64,000 nt of DNA, from NCBI GenBank assembly GCA_028023455.1, contig JAQFVV010012446.1, forward strand, positions 2,170,001 through 2,234,000, given 5' to 3'. Under the pieces are notes generated by a model. It ran no database searches and was not told where the DNA came from. It saw nothing but the letters and a program-made list of their open reading frames with translations. Positions 36,000 through 48,424 of this stretch are shown here, in pieces. Position 1 is the first letter of the stretch, and each line of letters opens with the position of its first letter. The position numbers and the translations under genes are program-made. Source of the stretch: Epiperipatus broadwayi (lineage: Eukaryota > Onychophora > Udeonychophora > Euonychophora > Peripatidae).

Positions 36000-38900
36000 C
36001 AATAACCAGTGATATATATGAAAGGGCTAATTTTATATTTCTATTTTTTTGATTTTATCTTTTATATATATATCTTTCATATATTATATTTTTTAGTATT
36101 ATTATTAGTAAGGTTCCTATTTAAAACCCTATGCTAATTGACAGTTGATATATTAGTTAATTTATTAAATTTTGATTTCTTTTTTACTTCCCCTTGTAAA
36201 CATTTTAAAAGAAATTATTTGAAAGAACTTAAAGCAAGTTTCTCTCCTCCACTTTCTTGATGGTTTTAGATAATCTAGATTACTTTAATAAGAATTTTAA
36301 AAAATCAATACTAAGTTTACAATTCTAGATTGATTTGTTTTATATCGTATCTAGGTTTTATATAATTAATAATGCTTTGGAACTTTTTAAATCATCATCA
36401 TCACGTATTTGTACTTGACTTATTTCAATTTTCAACTATCTGCGCTTCGCAAATTAAAATATTATTTACTTGACTTATATAAATGTGTGTATTTAAAACC
36501 CGAAAAAATGTTTCTTCTTTTTCTTTAAAAAATATAGTCCATACAAACAAGAACAAGTTTTTTAAAGAAATTGGTTGGTGAATCTATATTTGATAAATAT
36601 TGAAATGTGTGTATATAATTTTTATATAAAATGTTGAATTGTTTAAATTATTGACAGTTTTATTTATGTCATCTGTATCTAAAAGTAAAAAGATAGTTAT
36701 GTTTGTGTGTGCATGCATGTATAAAATGATCCGTTAGATACCAATTTTATTTATATGTTCAGCCCTTTGATTTATTCTTTTGATTACTGTTGGATATATA
36801 TATATATATGAATTCAGATATTTTTTTCTCTGTGTTGGGTACAGTGACCTTCTTACCCATGCACGTTTATATAAGTTCTTATTATGTGTTCAATCCAAGA
36901 TTTATTTAACACTTAAAATTTGCAATTCTTATTGATTTTCATACTAGGTAAAGTGCTTCTTATTCCTGTGTTTTCATATATTTGCACTCTTTAATAATGG
37001 TTATTTATAGGCCTATTGACATTGTTCTCTATATGTTTTTTTTTTCATGGTGGGGATCTATTGTATTGCATATGAGCTTTGTTTAGTAATATCAGCACAT
37101 GTGAACCTGTATGGTAATTAAGCCTGCTGATTCTTGATTATGGATTAATATTATATATATATGCACACATCTGAAATTGTTAAGTCTCTGCAAAATTCAA
37201 TTACTGTTAAAGGGACTAAAGTTAACATTGAGGGGAAGTATTATATAAACTATCAGCTGTTAAAAACATTGCATACTATTTTTAAAAGAATTAATGGTGA
37301 ATCAAACCATCTATTTAATATAACCTAATGTTTAAACCTTATCATTGATGTAAGCTTATTATTTAATTGTTAATATCATTTTGTTCATTGTTAAATTTGT
37401 CTAGTGCTTAGTTTACAGTTGCCTGCCCTGCTAATTTTGTTAAGAATCTCTACTTTTTGAAGTATTAAAATTTCCTTCCACTTATCCTTCTTATATTATA
37501 ATCTCTACTCTTCGTGATCTAGTGGCAATAATAGATAGACTATAGAACATCTGTCATAGGAACTTGCAGTGGATCTCTTCATCAGCAAGTTATAAATGTT
37601 CTAGACTAGAGGTCTGGTGGCACCATCTGATGAAGAATATTAGATGCAGGCTGTCTGGTATTATATATATTGTACCAGTAACCTTGAGGGACCATCTTTA
37701 AGTATGACTAAACAAGTGCAAAATTCATAGTCACTTCTAAAGTAGATAATAATGGAGATGTTTAAACCTAAACCAGATTATATTTCCCATGGAAGAAAAT
37801 GGTACGATTATATTTCCCAACCAACTCTCAAAAATCAACACTAGTATTTTGAAATAGTTTTTCCTTTCATTGATTAGTAATTTAATTTTAAAAAAAATGC
37901 ATTTTATTCGTTTATCAGGGAGCCATACTTAATGAACCAATTTCAAATTCCAGGACCATCAATTTACAAAATATTCTGGCATTTGTTTACATACACTTTA
38001 CTTAATTAAAGCAGTCTCTTTAATTAAAATATATTTTTCTCTTAATGGAGAAGTGCTAAAATGACCACTTGGAAATGAAAGTTGCTAATTAAAAAAGTAC
38101 TGACAACGTGAATTAAAACTAACAATTTACTTCCCAATTAAAATTAATTCGCATATATATATACGCACGCACACACAAATTTAAAACTAATTATTTTAAA
38201 ATACATGGATAACAATGACTAAGTAATATTTAAAAACTGTTGCGCATGCGCTTTGCAGATTTTAACAATAAATGACTGAATAAACATCGCGTTATATAAA
38301 ATAATTGATTTAATGACTAAGTAACTAATACATATAAATTGCATGTTAACAAAGAAATCAGATTGTACTGACTTAAGGCCTTTTCAATATATATATATAT
38401 TTAAAGTTTTAAAAAGAATAATCTTATCATGCTATTTTATTTTAATACTTCCATTACTGATCAGAATGGTATAAAATCCTAAAGTTCTCTCAGTCAAACG
38501 TTTCCTTTTGAAATGTACCATTTTTCAAGACAAAGTAAAGCCAATGGAGACACACATTTTCCATAAGCGTTTTAAATTAGTCCTGGATTAGACCTCCAGA
38601 AGAAATCTACCTAGTGTATGCTGAGTTAGTACACTTTAGTTTATTTTCTGACCGTATCAACAAATAATCCTTTGGTCCCATATTTCTGACAAGGATGATT
38701 TAGAAACTACAGCAAACCGTGAAAATATTTTTTTTTTAACCACGTCAAAAGTTCACAGAAGTTAAAAAATTTATACTGCCAAACGTTCCAGTCCAGATCA
38801 AATTAAAATAACGAATGAATAAATAATAATTCCCCTAGAAATGTGTCCCCTTTATATTTTCTTATCAAAATTTTTTACATTTTTCTTTTTTTTTAATATA

Positions 38901-39250
38901 ATTACAAGTATACAATCGAGCAGTAATTAAAAGACAGTAACAAATTGAAGACTTCTTATCTTTTGATGGCTGTGTGTAGATTCATTTACTATCAGTAAAT
39001 CTGCTCAAATTAATTTTCTTTTTTCAAACAAAAATTAAAATATAATTATTTCAATCTTGTTATTTTTAAGCCAACTTACATGGATTTAATTTATTTATTA
39101 AAATGAATTTTAATAAATGATATTAGTTTTATTTATTCACGCAATGCTTATATATCTATCTCACCACCCACACATACATGCGAATTCAAAATAATATTTT
39201 AAATATAAAAGAACTTTAAATAATTTTTACATGCTTGCTATGCTGGATGA
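36000..39250. other. AT-rich stretch without recognisable genes
   Basis: Contains several (TA)n runs (36064, 36796, 37153, 38388) and only tiny open frames. 36428-36467 shares a perfect string of almost 40 bases, centred on ctgcgcttcgcaaatt, with 57779-57817. CTGATGA at 37640 has no GAAA nearby and is not called a ribozyme. Confidence 0.4.
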
Positions 39251-39254
39251 CCCT

Positions 39255-39410
39255 TATAATATATATATATAATAGGATATACAAAAGAATCAATTTATAA
39301 TGGGGTATAATGTTTAATTGTATTGTTTATATGACAAAATCGAGAGGTCAGTGTGGTTGCCCCGGGTTGGCGGGTTCGCTTCCCGGCCGATGCTATGACA
39401 CATGAAAAAA
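39255..39410 (+). mobile_element. 5'-truncated tRNA-SINE behind a PLE-flank-like repeat
   Basis: 39255-39345 is the inverted counterpart of 27545-27660. From 39345 a truncated SINE follows: cgagaggtcagtgtggttgc, gggttcgcttcccggccgat, gctatgacacatg and an A-rich tail. The B box GGTTCGCTTCC is good. Confidence 0.65.
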
Positions 39411-39889
39411 AACAAAAAACATTTTTTGTATTCATATACTTATAAATTTTATCTCTGAAGAAGACTGCTGATCATTGAAAAGACTGATTAAGTTAAAAAC
39501 AAGCATTTTACAGTGATAGAGAAAATGGATTTGTTTAATTATAAAATGACAATAGGAGGAATAATGGATATAGGGGAAATAACATATAAATGATGCTATT
39601 TCTGGTATAAAAAGAGTAGATGAAATATAAAAAACGAATATGCAGTAAAAGATAAATCTAGATTTTACTGTATTTATTTAAATATGTTTTTTTCTTTTAA
39701 TTTAAAATGCATGCATATATTAATTCATAATTATGCATCACATTATTTCCATCATTTACCTTTAATTTTTAAATATTTAAAAAAATTCAAATTTACTTTA
39801 AACTTTTCAAATATATTCAATGGTTTTACTAATAACATCCCCCCCATTATATTAGCACACTGTTTCAAATACCATTATTCTCTTCTCTT

Positions 39890-40200
39890 TTTCAGATGTT
39901 TCTAGCTTGATCGGTGATAGTAGTATTCTGTGCTGATTGGTGCAGTTTGTAGAGTGTCCGACGTGAGATCAGGATGCCCCAAGTTTGATTCTGGCACTCG
40001 CAGTTCTGGTGCTCGAACTTCTTATGAACTCCCGAGCAATAAAACCATTAGCGTTTTCTTTTTTAAGTGATAGTAGTAGCATGGGAATCGAATTGGTGAT
40101 CTTTAGATTTATAATTTCTGAATTTAAAATGACACTATAACAAGTTAGGTGATTTTCTCAAAAGCAATAGTCTGTACGATACTTTATATACTCATCTAAG
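39890..40200 (-). mobile_element. H5-type tRNA-SINE interrupted by another SINE
   Basis: Antisense blocks ttttcagatgtttctagctt and gcatgggaatcgaattgg, then ttataatttctgaattta, follow the H5 family order. It is split by the 143-bp SINE at 39926-40066. The ribozyme region is lost or cut. Confidence 0.55.
39926..40066 (+). mobile_element. tRNA-derived SINE (second family) with 12-bp TSD
   Basis: tgattggtgcagtttgtaga (A-box region) and caagtttgattctggcactc (B-box region), then ctcgaacttcttatgaactc, gagcaataaaacc and a T-rich end. It is flanked by gtgatagtagta at 39914-39925 and 40067-40078. Relatives: 2631-2760, 46000-46370, 49070-49280. Confidence 0.75.
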
Positions 40201-40371
40201 AGGCTTCTGCTGATTTCTCCATTTTTTCTTAAAGACAAATTAATAATCAATTCCCAAATATTATGGATTATCAAACTAAGTTACCATATGGGGTTAACTT
40301 TCATTGTCACATGAACAGTTTCTTTCAATTTTTTTTTTTTAATTTTTCCGATTGAACTTGATTAATTTATT

Positions 40372-40440
40372 ATTAAAAGGAAGTTGCCTTGACAACTGTT
40401 TGAAATTGTTGACTGTTATTGATATTGGGATTGTCTAAGT
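40372..40440 (+). repeat. Repeat family E fragment
   Basis: ttgccttgacaactgtttga and ttattgatattgggattgtc match 30263-30330. It is cut off by the TIR element that begins at 40441. Confidence 0.55.
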
Positions 40441-42072
40441 GGGTAAAAGCCTGAAATCCGGGCAAAGCCGCTTGGAGCGTTGATGCTAGACAAAATCAAT
40501 GAAATATAATGTTACCGGGCCACCGCAACATTTTCTTTTTTTTAGACAACAAGGTTTTTTTTTTTTTCTAATATTGATTAAATGAATAATTTTTATTTCA
40601 TTTAAAACATGATTTCTTTATTATTAAACAAATTTTGATATTCATTCTCATTACTTTTTATGGGTTTTTTGGAACCTGATATTTTTTCAACAAATTTTGC
40701 TAATTGTATTTTTTTTCTTTTTATCATTTGAAAACTTTGGACCGTTTCACGACGTCAAAAAAATTTGTTTGAATCCCACCGCCAAAAAAATAGAATACAA
40801 TTATTTGCGACTTGTTTAGAACTTAATTCTACCTTTTTTTTATTTATTTTTTTTTGCCTTGACTAAATGTTTTTTTTTATTATTCTTATTAATTTTACTT
40901 TTTTTTTTAAACACAACTTGTTTTCACTTTGATTTAGATTATGTTTGAATTAGCCTTTTTTTTTTTTTTTGGCTACTACAAGAAACAGCTTTTTGAGCGG
41001 GGAAGGGGGGGAATTTGTACTGTAATTATTAACAAAAAGGCAACAAAAATAGTCAATTATTTTAACAGCGCTGAAAAAAGAGAATCAATTTTGGGACTTG
41101 TTTCGAATTTTGATTTCTTTTTGGTTGACGTAATTGTTTTTCTTAATATTAAATCCAAATTTACTTTTGTGTTTTTGCCGATTAAAAACTTGTTTTCAAA
41201 CGCTCACCCACTCTCGGAAAAAGAATTGTAACCAAAAAGTCAAGAATTTAACCTTTTTTTTCTTTTTTTGAAACAACTTTTTCTCACTTTTTACTTTGAT
41301 TTCTATTTCGTTCGAATTACCTTTTTTTTTTTTTTTTTTAGCCTTCTACAATAAACTGCTTTTGGGGGTGGGGTGTATTTTGTAATTTGTTATTCTTAAC
41401 AAAAAGTCAACCAAAAGTCGTCATTTATTTTAACCCCGCTGCAAAAAATTGAATCCAAATACTTGTCAATTTCTAATGAAATAAAAAACAAAAAAAAAAG
41501 GACACAAACTTTGGACTTTTTAAAATTATTTATTCGATTTTATTGCTGTAATAAAAAGTGGACATTACGTGTGCCTGACAAAAAAAAAAAAACCCACAAT
41601 CTCACACACTTTCTGTACTCGGCAATTTATCTGAAGAAAAGTTTCAAAACTGCACGTTCATCTCAGACCTTTTAGTGGTCTTGAATATTTTCCCCACCAT
41701 GCTGAAATGTGACTTAGCGCGTGAGCTTTGTCGAAGCCTGTTCAAACATACACTTTGCCAATTTTTTACGTATTAACCTTTTTTTCGGGAAAGGTGGGGA
41801 CCATATGACAATTATTAATAATTAACAACATTTTTTAAATCGAAATGACATTACTCTATTATGGAGATTTGAAAATGTCATACCGCCTTGAAATTTAAAC
41901 ACCGTCAAGCGATATGTGCAATGTCATGTAAAGCGGCCTAGCTCAATGGGTTAATACAATACGTAAAGGTTGTATTAGTCTGTAAGGCCGCGGCCACCAA
42001 AATGGTATTTTTATATGTTTTGACACGTAAACAATGCCCCAAGCGGCCGTGCCCAGATTTCAGGCTTTTAAC
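40441..42072. mobile_element. 1.63 kb TIR element with GC-rich ends and internal tandem units
   Basis: Left end taaaagcctgaaatccgggc then aaagccgcttgg; right end in reverse taaaagcctgaaatctgggc then acggccgcttgg. This gives TIRs of more than 30 bp. Three diverged direct units lie inside (ending at about 40818, 41101 and 41466), each with a long T run, a G-rich patch and gctgaaaaaa...gaatc. Hairpin taatacaatacgtaaagg/ggttgtattag at 41952-41980. Several short frames are open, none resembling a transposase. Superfamily unknown. Confidence 0.65.
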
Positions 42073-42379
42073 AATTGAACATATATATGTTCATTGGTAC
42101 ATGTATAGCTATGAATGGTCTATTATTTTCGACACATCTATTTTTTCTTTCTAATCATTGCTTTGTGTTCTTTTAATGATTTTTTAATGGACAGAGGGAA
42201 AAAAATAAAAAGAAGAAAAATTAAATAAACTGCTCACATGACATTGACAAATAACACCATTAATCAGTCTTAGTGTGATAATTCGTAATGTTTGGAATCT
42301 GATCACTAATCTTGCTGTTAAAACTTCGATAAATCATGAGAATATATAAAATATCTCTAGGATTGTTGTCTTTGACAGA

Positions 42380-42960
42380 ATATCCTAGTTGGTTGGAGTA
42401 TTTTCTTACATTCAGTGTTCATGAATCTAAAAGTCTCTGGTTCGATTCTCATATTGGTCAGACTAACATCACCCGAAGAGAGCGTAAATGTTGTGTTGTG
42501 TTCTAATATGTATGCTATTACTAACAGTTGAACGTATTTGAAAAGTTTTTTTCTTTTTGAAATTTTTTCAAAAGCATTTAACAGTTAAAACTAGATTAAG
42601 GAAATCGTCCGATATATGATCACAAGTAAAATCTCCTTATCGGAAAGTTTCAGACAAACATTATATGTATTAGTATTTGTTCAAAAGTTTGTGATGGTGT
42701 CATTTTAGTTCTAATTATATGACGGAGTATTTCATCACCTAATATTGTTAAATGTTTTAGAAAATTCAAACTTTATTTAAATTTTTCAAATACGTAGAAC
42801 TGTTAGTAGTATCGTATGAGCCAGTATATATAACAGAACATTTCCAATGGTATTATTCTCCTTATTTTTTGGTAATCAAAGCAGAGATTTTCAGTTTTAT
42901 GGATATTAAAAGTAATGCTCTAACTAATTGGAGCTATTTTGCCACAGGCAACCATCGGTA
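42380..42960. mobile_element. Two H5-type tRNA-SINEs in inverted orientation
   Basis: The plus copy is 42380-42695, with a clean B box (tctggttcgattctcatat) and the shared tail. The minus copy is 42700-42960, beginning with the inverted tail attgttaaatgttttagaaa. The plus copy has lost most of stem II (cccgaagagagcgtaaatgt) and the minus copy has a broken core. Confidence 0.7.
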
Positions 42961-43529
42961 GGAATTTCACATATGCCTATGAGCGTACTCTTGATTTTTT
43001 CCATGTTTTTTTCTTAAGGGCAAGATTAGTGAGTGATTTTCAAATATTATGAATTATTACATTTTAATTTACAAGAGTCAAACCTATTGCACCTACAACT
43101 TTGGCATATTCCACTTTACATAAATAAATGAATGATTATCACTAATCATTTATTAAACTGGAGATTATCTCTAGCCCAGGTATAAACTTTAAACAAATAT
43201 TAATGAATCTGTTTTTTTAATTAAAGACACACATAGAGTTATTCAACTTTATTTCTCTTTTTTCATGTGAGATATCTTTTATAGATGTATTTAATAACCT
43301 CCACTCTATCACCCATTTTAGAAACATGAATAAAGACATCTTAAAAGACTACTGACCTCATTAGGTTGAATGCCACTCATATTACTATGATAACCAATCT
43401 CATAAGACAAACTAATGAGATTAATTCATAATATTTGAGAAGCAATCATTATTAATCTTGCATTTAAGAAAAAAAGTGAACCAATCAGAAGGATCCTCAT
43501 AGATATATATATTAATTTTTTTATTGGAC

Positions 43530-43765
43530 AGAATAACTTAGTCACCTTAAATTTAATATTCATGAATCTAAAGGTCTAGGATTCGATTCCCATTACTGTC
43601 ATTGGTTAGATCAGTGACACCTGAAAAAGAAAGGAGAATAATACCATTGAAACATGTTATATATTAACCTGTGAATTATTACTAATAGTTGAAGACATTT
43701 AGTAATTAATATTAGATGACGGAAATAGCCCATCATATAATTACAGTTATATATATAAATTTATT
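43530..43765 (+). mobile_element. H5-type tRNA-SINE
   Basis: Good B box: ggattcgattcccattac. The A-box side is weak. Ribozyme region: ctgaaaaagaaaggag...gaaacatgttatat, with the core worn. Ends in the agatgacggaaatagccca block. Confidence 0.65.
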
Positions 43766-44929
43766 TACTGTATTTCTTTTTTTTTTTTAATGAAAATGTA
43801 TTAAATAAAATTAATGTTATTAAAGAAAATCACAACTCTTGCTAAAATAATAAAGTGTCAAGTTGTTAAAGTTCAAAGGTCATTTCCTTCGAACATTTTT
43901 CCAGATGGTAGAAGTTCCAAAACCCTAAGAAGTCAAAATACTGATTTAAATTGTCGTAATTTGTAAATTATGAGTGTTTGTAGACAGATGGAATGGCTTG
44001 AGAAGATACTTTTTGAAATCTTATTGACACTAATTTTATTATTTTTAAATGTTAGTATAATTTAGATTTACGCGTTTACTAATGATCAAATTGTTACGTC
44101 ACAATTCGGTCCATCTTATTAATAATATGATTTTATGTTGATGTTTTTCATATTATAAGAACGTACAGATATAATTTATAATGAATAAATTATGTTGATA
44201 GCCCTCTATTTTACTGATAGATATTAATGATTCTGGGGTTATTCAGTTCCAATATCTTCTTGAAACAAATTACATTTTTAATTCCTTTCTGTCTATAATG
44301 TGTAAGGTATATTTACTTTTTCATTATTAATTACTCTAATAGCTTTAAACGGGGAGGGGGTTGCTTTGATCACACTTTTTTTATTTATAACTTCAAGATT
44401 ATTATTTTGAGCAATTTGATATCCTTATATATTTTTAATTTTTCTTCTTACAAATATCAGATCACGTGATTATACACGATTCCTGCTTTTAAGCATTGCC
44501 ATTTCAGCAACTTACCTTTTTTTTTTCACCACAGTTATGCCACCTATTGTAAGTTTTAATAACTAATTGCACTATCAGTTAATTAAGCACCATCATCTTG
44601 CATCTATTAGTAACTAAAGATTGTGGTAGGTTCATAGCTGTGATAGAAAAAAATCGAAAGTAAATGAAGTCATTCATCATTATTATTAATTATATCACAG
44701 TACAATTAGGTACATTATTATACTGTGTATTATTTTATAAATAGACATTACTTAGAGACTTTCTTTTTTGATGAACATTAGCTCATTTAAAAGAGTATTT
44801 TAATTTTTCAAATGGCTTTATAAACATTTTTGAATCGCCATCATTTTAAACTATAATAATCGATCACAGGATGAAGATTTCTTCAAATTTAATTTAGCTT
44901 CTTTTCACCCATTAGTTAAATAAACTTTA

Positions 44930-45065
44930 TCAATTTATCCATCCATTTCACACATAATCCCTTTTTAGGTGTTTACAATCTCTTGGGATCCAATTTAAGA
45001 TTTCAATTGTCAATCTATTATCATCTCTTCTACCATCATGTTCAACCCAATTTGTATTCCTATTT
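44930..45065 (-). pseudogene. RTE-like LINE C-terminal fragment
   Basis: It matches 58900-59020 of the minus-strand LINE: gtttacaatctcttgggatc, aatttaagatttcaattgtc and tcatctcttctaccatcatg. It encodes the worn domain that follows the reverse transcriptase. Confidence 0.65.
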
Positions 45066-45179
45066 CAATAAGTATTTATATACTATAACTTTTACTGGCA
45101 AAATTTTGGTTTTACATATTACTGGAATTATTAAATTTCATTAATTTCAATTACACACATAATATTAATATCATCTATA

Positions 45180-45692
45180 TTCTTTAGTACTTTTTACAAT
45201 GTTTTTTTACAACTCACTATTGACAGTTTTAATTGCCACAGCAATCTTCTTCGGAACTTCTACTTGTATTTCCCAGTCTTACCTCCAATGCTTCTTCTTT
45301 CTTCTTATCCAAGCTCTATGTCCAATATTCTTTATCTTCTTTATGAAGTATTATAACTTTATCTTTCTTATTGAATTGCCAAATCCATATAATATTAATA
45401 TCATCTATATTCTTTAGTACTTTTTACAATGCTTTTTTACAACTCACTATTGACAGTTTTGATTGCCCCAGCAATCTTCTTCATAACTTCTACTTGTATT
45501 TCCACATCTTAACTCAAATACAAGTAGAAGTTATGAAGAAGATTGCTGGAGCAATCGAAACTGTCAATAATAAGTTGTAAAAAAGCACTGTAAAAATATT
45601 AAAGAATATAGATGATATTAATATTATATGGATTTGGCAATGCAATAAGAAAGATAAAGTTATAATACTTCAACTATATATCTAGTAAAAAT
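45180..45692. mobile_element. Foldback element, family H4
   Basis: A direct repeat (45160-45290 and 45390-45510, atattaatatcatctatatt...) is followed by an inverted arm (45519-45692). The arms pair over about 170 bp with little loop. The plus-strand arm contains the hammerhead-like gaagaagattgctggagcaa with tcgaaactgtc; the base before tgaaga is A, so C3 of the core is lost. Confidence 0.6.
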
Positions 45693-45850
45693 GTGACTGA
45701 TTCTCTTTCCAAGGTTCCTGCAATGCCATTTCTGAGTCAATGCATGTATTATGTAACAAGATAGATTAGCTGTCCATCACAAAAAATTTTAAGATGGCAA
45801 CATATCACATTTCATGCCTTGAGTCATAATGGAATTAAATGTTTTAAACT
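45690..45850. repeat. Repeat family F fragment (cf. 12690-12790)
   Basis: ccaaggttcctgcaatgcca and gagtcaatgcatgtattatg correspond to blocks at 12717-12765. Related wording also near 56620-56660. Non-coding. Confidence 0.35.
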
Positions 45851-45994
45851 GAACTCTGAAATATTTGAAATAATTCAAACTATATGATAATGAAGCCATT
45901 TTGGCAGAGAGAACATTAATGAGAATTCACAAACATACAATGCATTCTAGCACATTTTATCTCATAATAATCCAGAAATAATCCCTGTATGTTT

Positions 45995-46365
45995 TGATGC
46001 AGTGATAGGGTGACAGACTTTGGAGTTCAAGTTTCATGGATCGCAACTCATATCTGTCATGCTTGAACTTCTTATAGACTCCTGAACAATAAACCATTCA
46101 ATTATATTCTTTATAAATTCCCAGCATGCTTTGCATCAATGGTAGAGTAGCAGTCTCTGGAGCTCTAAGCCAATGAATTATGACACAGCTTTTTGACTTC
46201 TAGTAGTTGAACCTTTTATAAACTACTGGACAATAAGTCATTTCATTATTTTGGGGTTACATGGTTTAGTGCAGGGATAGTGGCAGATTCCAGAACTTAA
46301 GATCCATAGATCATACCCACCTTTGTCACTTAGGCACCCAAACTTCTCATAACCTCCAGAAGAAT
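45995..46365 (+). mobile_element. Three consecutive diverged SINE copies
   Basis: Units start near 45995, 46130 and 46245. Each has gcagtgatagggtgacagac-like A-box wording, a ctcgaacttcttatgaactc-like block and gaacaataaa at the end. They match the family at 39926. A minus-strand open frame across the third unit is a by-product. Confidence 0.6.
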
Positions 46366-46371
46366 AAAGAT

Positions 46372-46570
46372 CACATGACCACCATTTCTTATGCTTGCGC
46401 TCAGATCCAAGGCTCTTCACTGATGGCCACAAGTCAGAAACTAGTCTGGGGATATTGGATGACTAGGCACTAGATAGTGATTTTATGCACAAGCCTTCTG
46501 GCATCCATTGATTACTCTGGCTTGCACTGAGTGGCACTATTGTATGGAGAGTTTTGCCTGTTTTAATAAC
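46372..46570 (+). mobile_element. H1 ribozyme element with 9-bp TSD
   Basis: Flanked by aataaagat at 46363-46371 and 46571-46579. Starts cacatgaccaccatttctta, ends gttttaataac like the element at 55580-56280. Core damaged: CTGATGG runs straight into CCACAAG, three bases short, while GAAACTAGTCTGGGG is kept. Confidence 0.7.
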
Positions 46571-47049
46571 AATAAAGATAATTGATTATTCCTTTATTTG
46601 GTTTAATGCTAGCTAATACTGTAATAATTTTAGTCTTGAATTTTAAGTTAAAGAATAAATGGAAAGTAATCGGTTTCTCTTTTTTTTAATCCCAGTGTTC
46701 TTTTCAAATCTCTTTAGTATCAAGAAACCAACGATAATAAATGGAGTTTTACTTTAATTAAGATATAGTACACAAAAATAGTAACGAAAACCACCTTTAA
46801 AAAAGTCGTACGATTTAATTAACGGAAAGCCAGAAAAACGTGATCTAATTACGCTTCAATTTCATCCTTGCATTTTTCTTTGTGATTTTAATATTATATT
46901 AAATAACTATAAAAAAATATCATTATTTTAATTATTTTGAAAAGAGAGAAAAAAGTAATATTAAAATATATTCTTTTAGTTGTAAAAGAATAATAATAAA
47001 AACGAATTTAAAAAAATAAATTAAAATAATATATATTACATTTTGATTT

Positions 47050-47755
47050 ACAGTGTTAAAAATGTCCGTGCTCGCAACCTTAACACCAATTACAATTAAT
47101 TCTAATCATTTATTATCTAGTTCAGATATAAAGTTTAAACTTCAATTACTATGCGATACTATTATAAAAAGCAGTTATTTAGTTGTGTGCTTGGAACACT
47201 CGTCAAACCGTTTTTACCCCTTATACTTTAAAAATCAGTACGCAGCAAAATGAGAATGGAAAACTAGATGTTAAGTACCAATGCTTTGTCAAGAGTTGGT
47301 GGCCGAGTGGTTATAACAGCTGCCTTACAAGCAGTTGTCCCGGGGTTTGCATGCCGGCCGACGCTTTGACACACACAAAAAAAGTACCAATGCTTTTTGT
47401 TAGACATTAGTTTGATAATGTGGGAATATTTTTTATTAATGAAATAAGTTCAGTGATGGGTAGGAAATAATTAATTTTAGAAAAAAATAGCATGCTGATT
47501 AGTCATACCTTTGCATGCATTTGGGTAATGCATCGGTAGTGTTTTTTATTGAAGCAGTAAACTGATATTGAACACCAACTCCCATCGTATTGTAAGAGAG
47601 TAGTAGTCGCATTGGGAAATCTAAAAATGTATGTAGTGCAGAAAAAAGATTGGACGCAATAGTACATTAGTTGGGTGCTTGGAACATTAGTCAAACCGAT
47701 CCCCTCCCCTTCACAGTTTAAATAACAGTCTGCAGCAAGATGAGAAAACTGGGTA
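47050..47755 (+). repeat. Direct repeat of about 110 bp, 500 bp apart
   Basis: 47175-47270 (gtgtgcttggaacactcgtc...) and 47660-47755 (gggtgcttggaacattagtc...) share order and wording through cagca(g/a)aatgaga. A 66-codon frame starts at 47053 but shows no known motif. A SINE sits between the two copies. Confidence 0.5.
47288..47381 (+). mobile_element. Short tRNA-SINE with perfect 15-bp TSD
   Basis: gtcaagagttggtggccgag...cttacaagcagttgtcccgg...gacacacacaaaaaa. Flanked by aagtaccaatgcttt at 47273-47287 and 47382-47396. At 94 bp it is the cleanest copy and defines the family: tRNA-like body plus a tiny A-rich tail. Confidence 0.9.
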
Positions 47756-48069
47756 AATGTATATACATGTTATTTTAAAGTAAAATAATTTCAAAATGTA
47801 TTATAAAATTATGAGATAAAAGAAAACCTAAAGTAGAATTAATGAAAGTAGATAAACACAAATACAATAATAGGATAAAATCAAAAAGCCGGAATACACC
47901 TACATCTATCTATACATAACTATAATCCTCATTATATATGATTAAACAATAAATTGGTTTTATAAAGTTTTCAACCTGTTTATTCTTTTCAAGAAATAAA
48001 GACAAGTCAGGTTATTGAGAAAATAGTATCGGCACAACAAAAAGAAAACAGAACAAAATATATTATTAA

Positions 48070-48360
48070 TTAATGTGTTATGTTGAACTATTTCCATCAT
48101 CTATCATTATATGTTGAATGTTTAGAAAATTTAAAATTTTTCCAAATATAAATAATTGTTAGTAACAACACACAAAGACAACACAGGTTGGTAGATTACA
48201 CAACATTTCAGGTAGTATTATTTTTCACGCTTCTTCAGGTGTTGTTTACCTGATCAGTGACAATGATAACATAGAAGTCGAACTTACACCTTTAGATTAT
48301 TAAAATACTGAATTTTAAGGCAATGCTCTAATCAACTGAGGTGTTCTGTCAAAGGCAAAT
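48070..48360 (-). mobile_element. H5-type tRNA-SINE with ribozyme core
   Basis: An antisense copy with the shared tail (aactatttccatcatct), the ribozyme region, then tagattattaaaatactgaa and ggcaatgctctaatcaactg (A-box region in reverse). The order is the same as at 62700-62960. Confidence 0.7.
48193..48248 (-). ncRNA. Hammerhead ribozyme, family H5
   Basis: Minus strand: CUGAAGA (48238-48232), a 22-nt stem II region that is poorly paired in this copy, GAAAU (48209-48205) and GUU (48204-48202). Stem I pairs CAACAC (48244-48239) with GUGUAA (48201-48196). The invariant residues are intact. The copy at 63490 has a perfect AGAGG/CCUCU stem II but CAAAA for GAAA. Confidence 0.5.
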
Positions 48361-48424
48361 ACAATGTTTTTTATTTTAAAAAATATGCCAAAACTATTTT
48401 CAAACTTTAAAACATATCTAAGCA

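Noticed and set aside
37560-37680. CUGAUGA motifs (minus near 37579, plus near 37640)
   Set aside because: No GAAA at hammerhead spacing and no pairing flanks, so they do not qualify as ribozymes.
40941-41675. Frames of 96 and 70 codons inside the TIR element
   Set aside because: They begin in T runs and show no transposase motif. The two cover equivalent parts of the tandem units but are not conserved as protein.
47288-47381. tRNA gene
   Set aside because: A and B boxes are present, but the arms are mismatched, the unit is repeated many times with TSDs, and some copies are truncated. It is a SINE.
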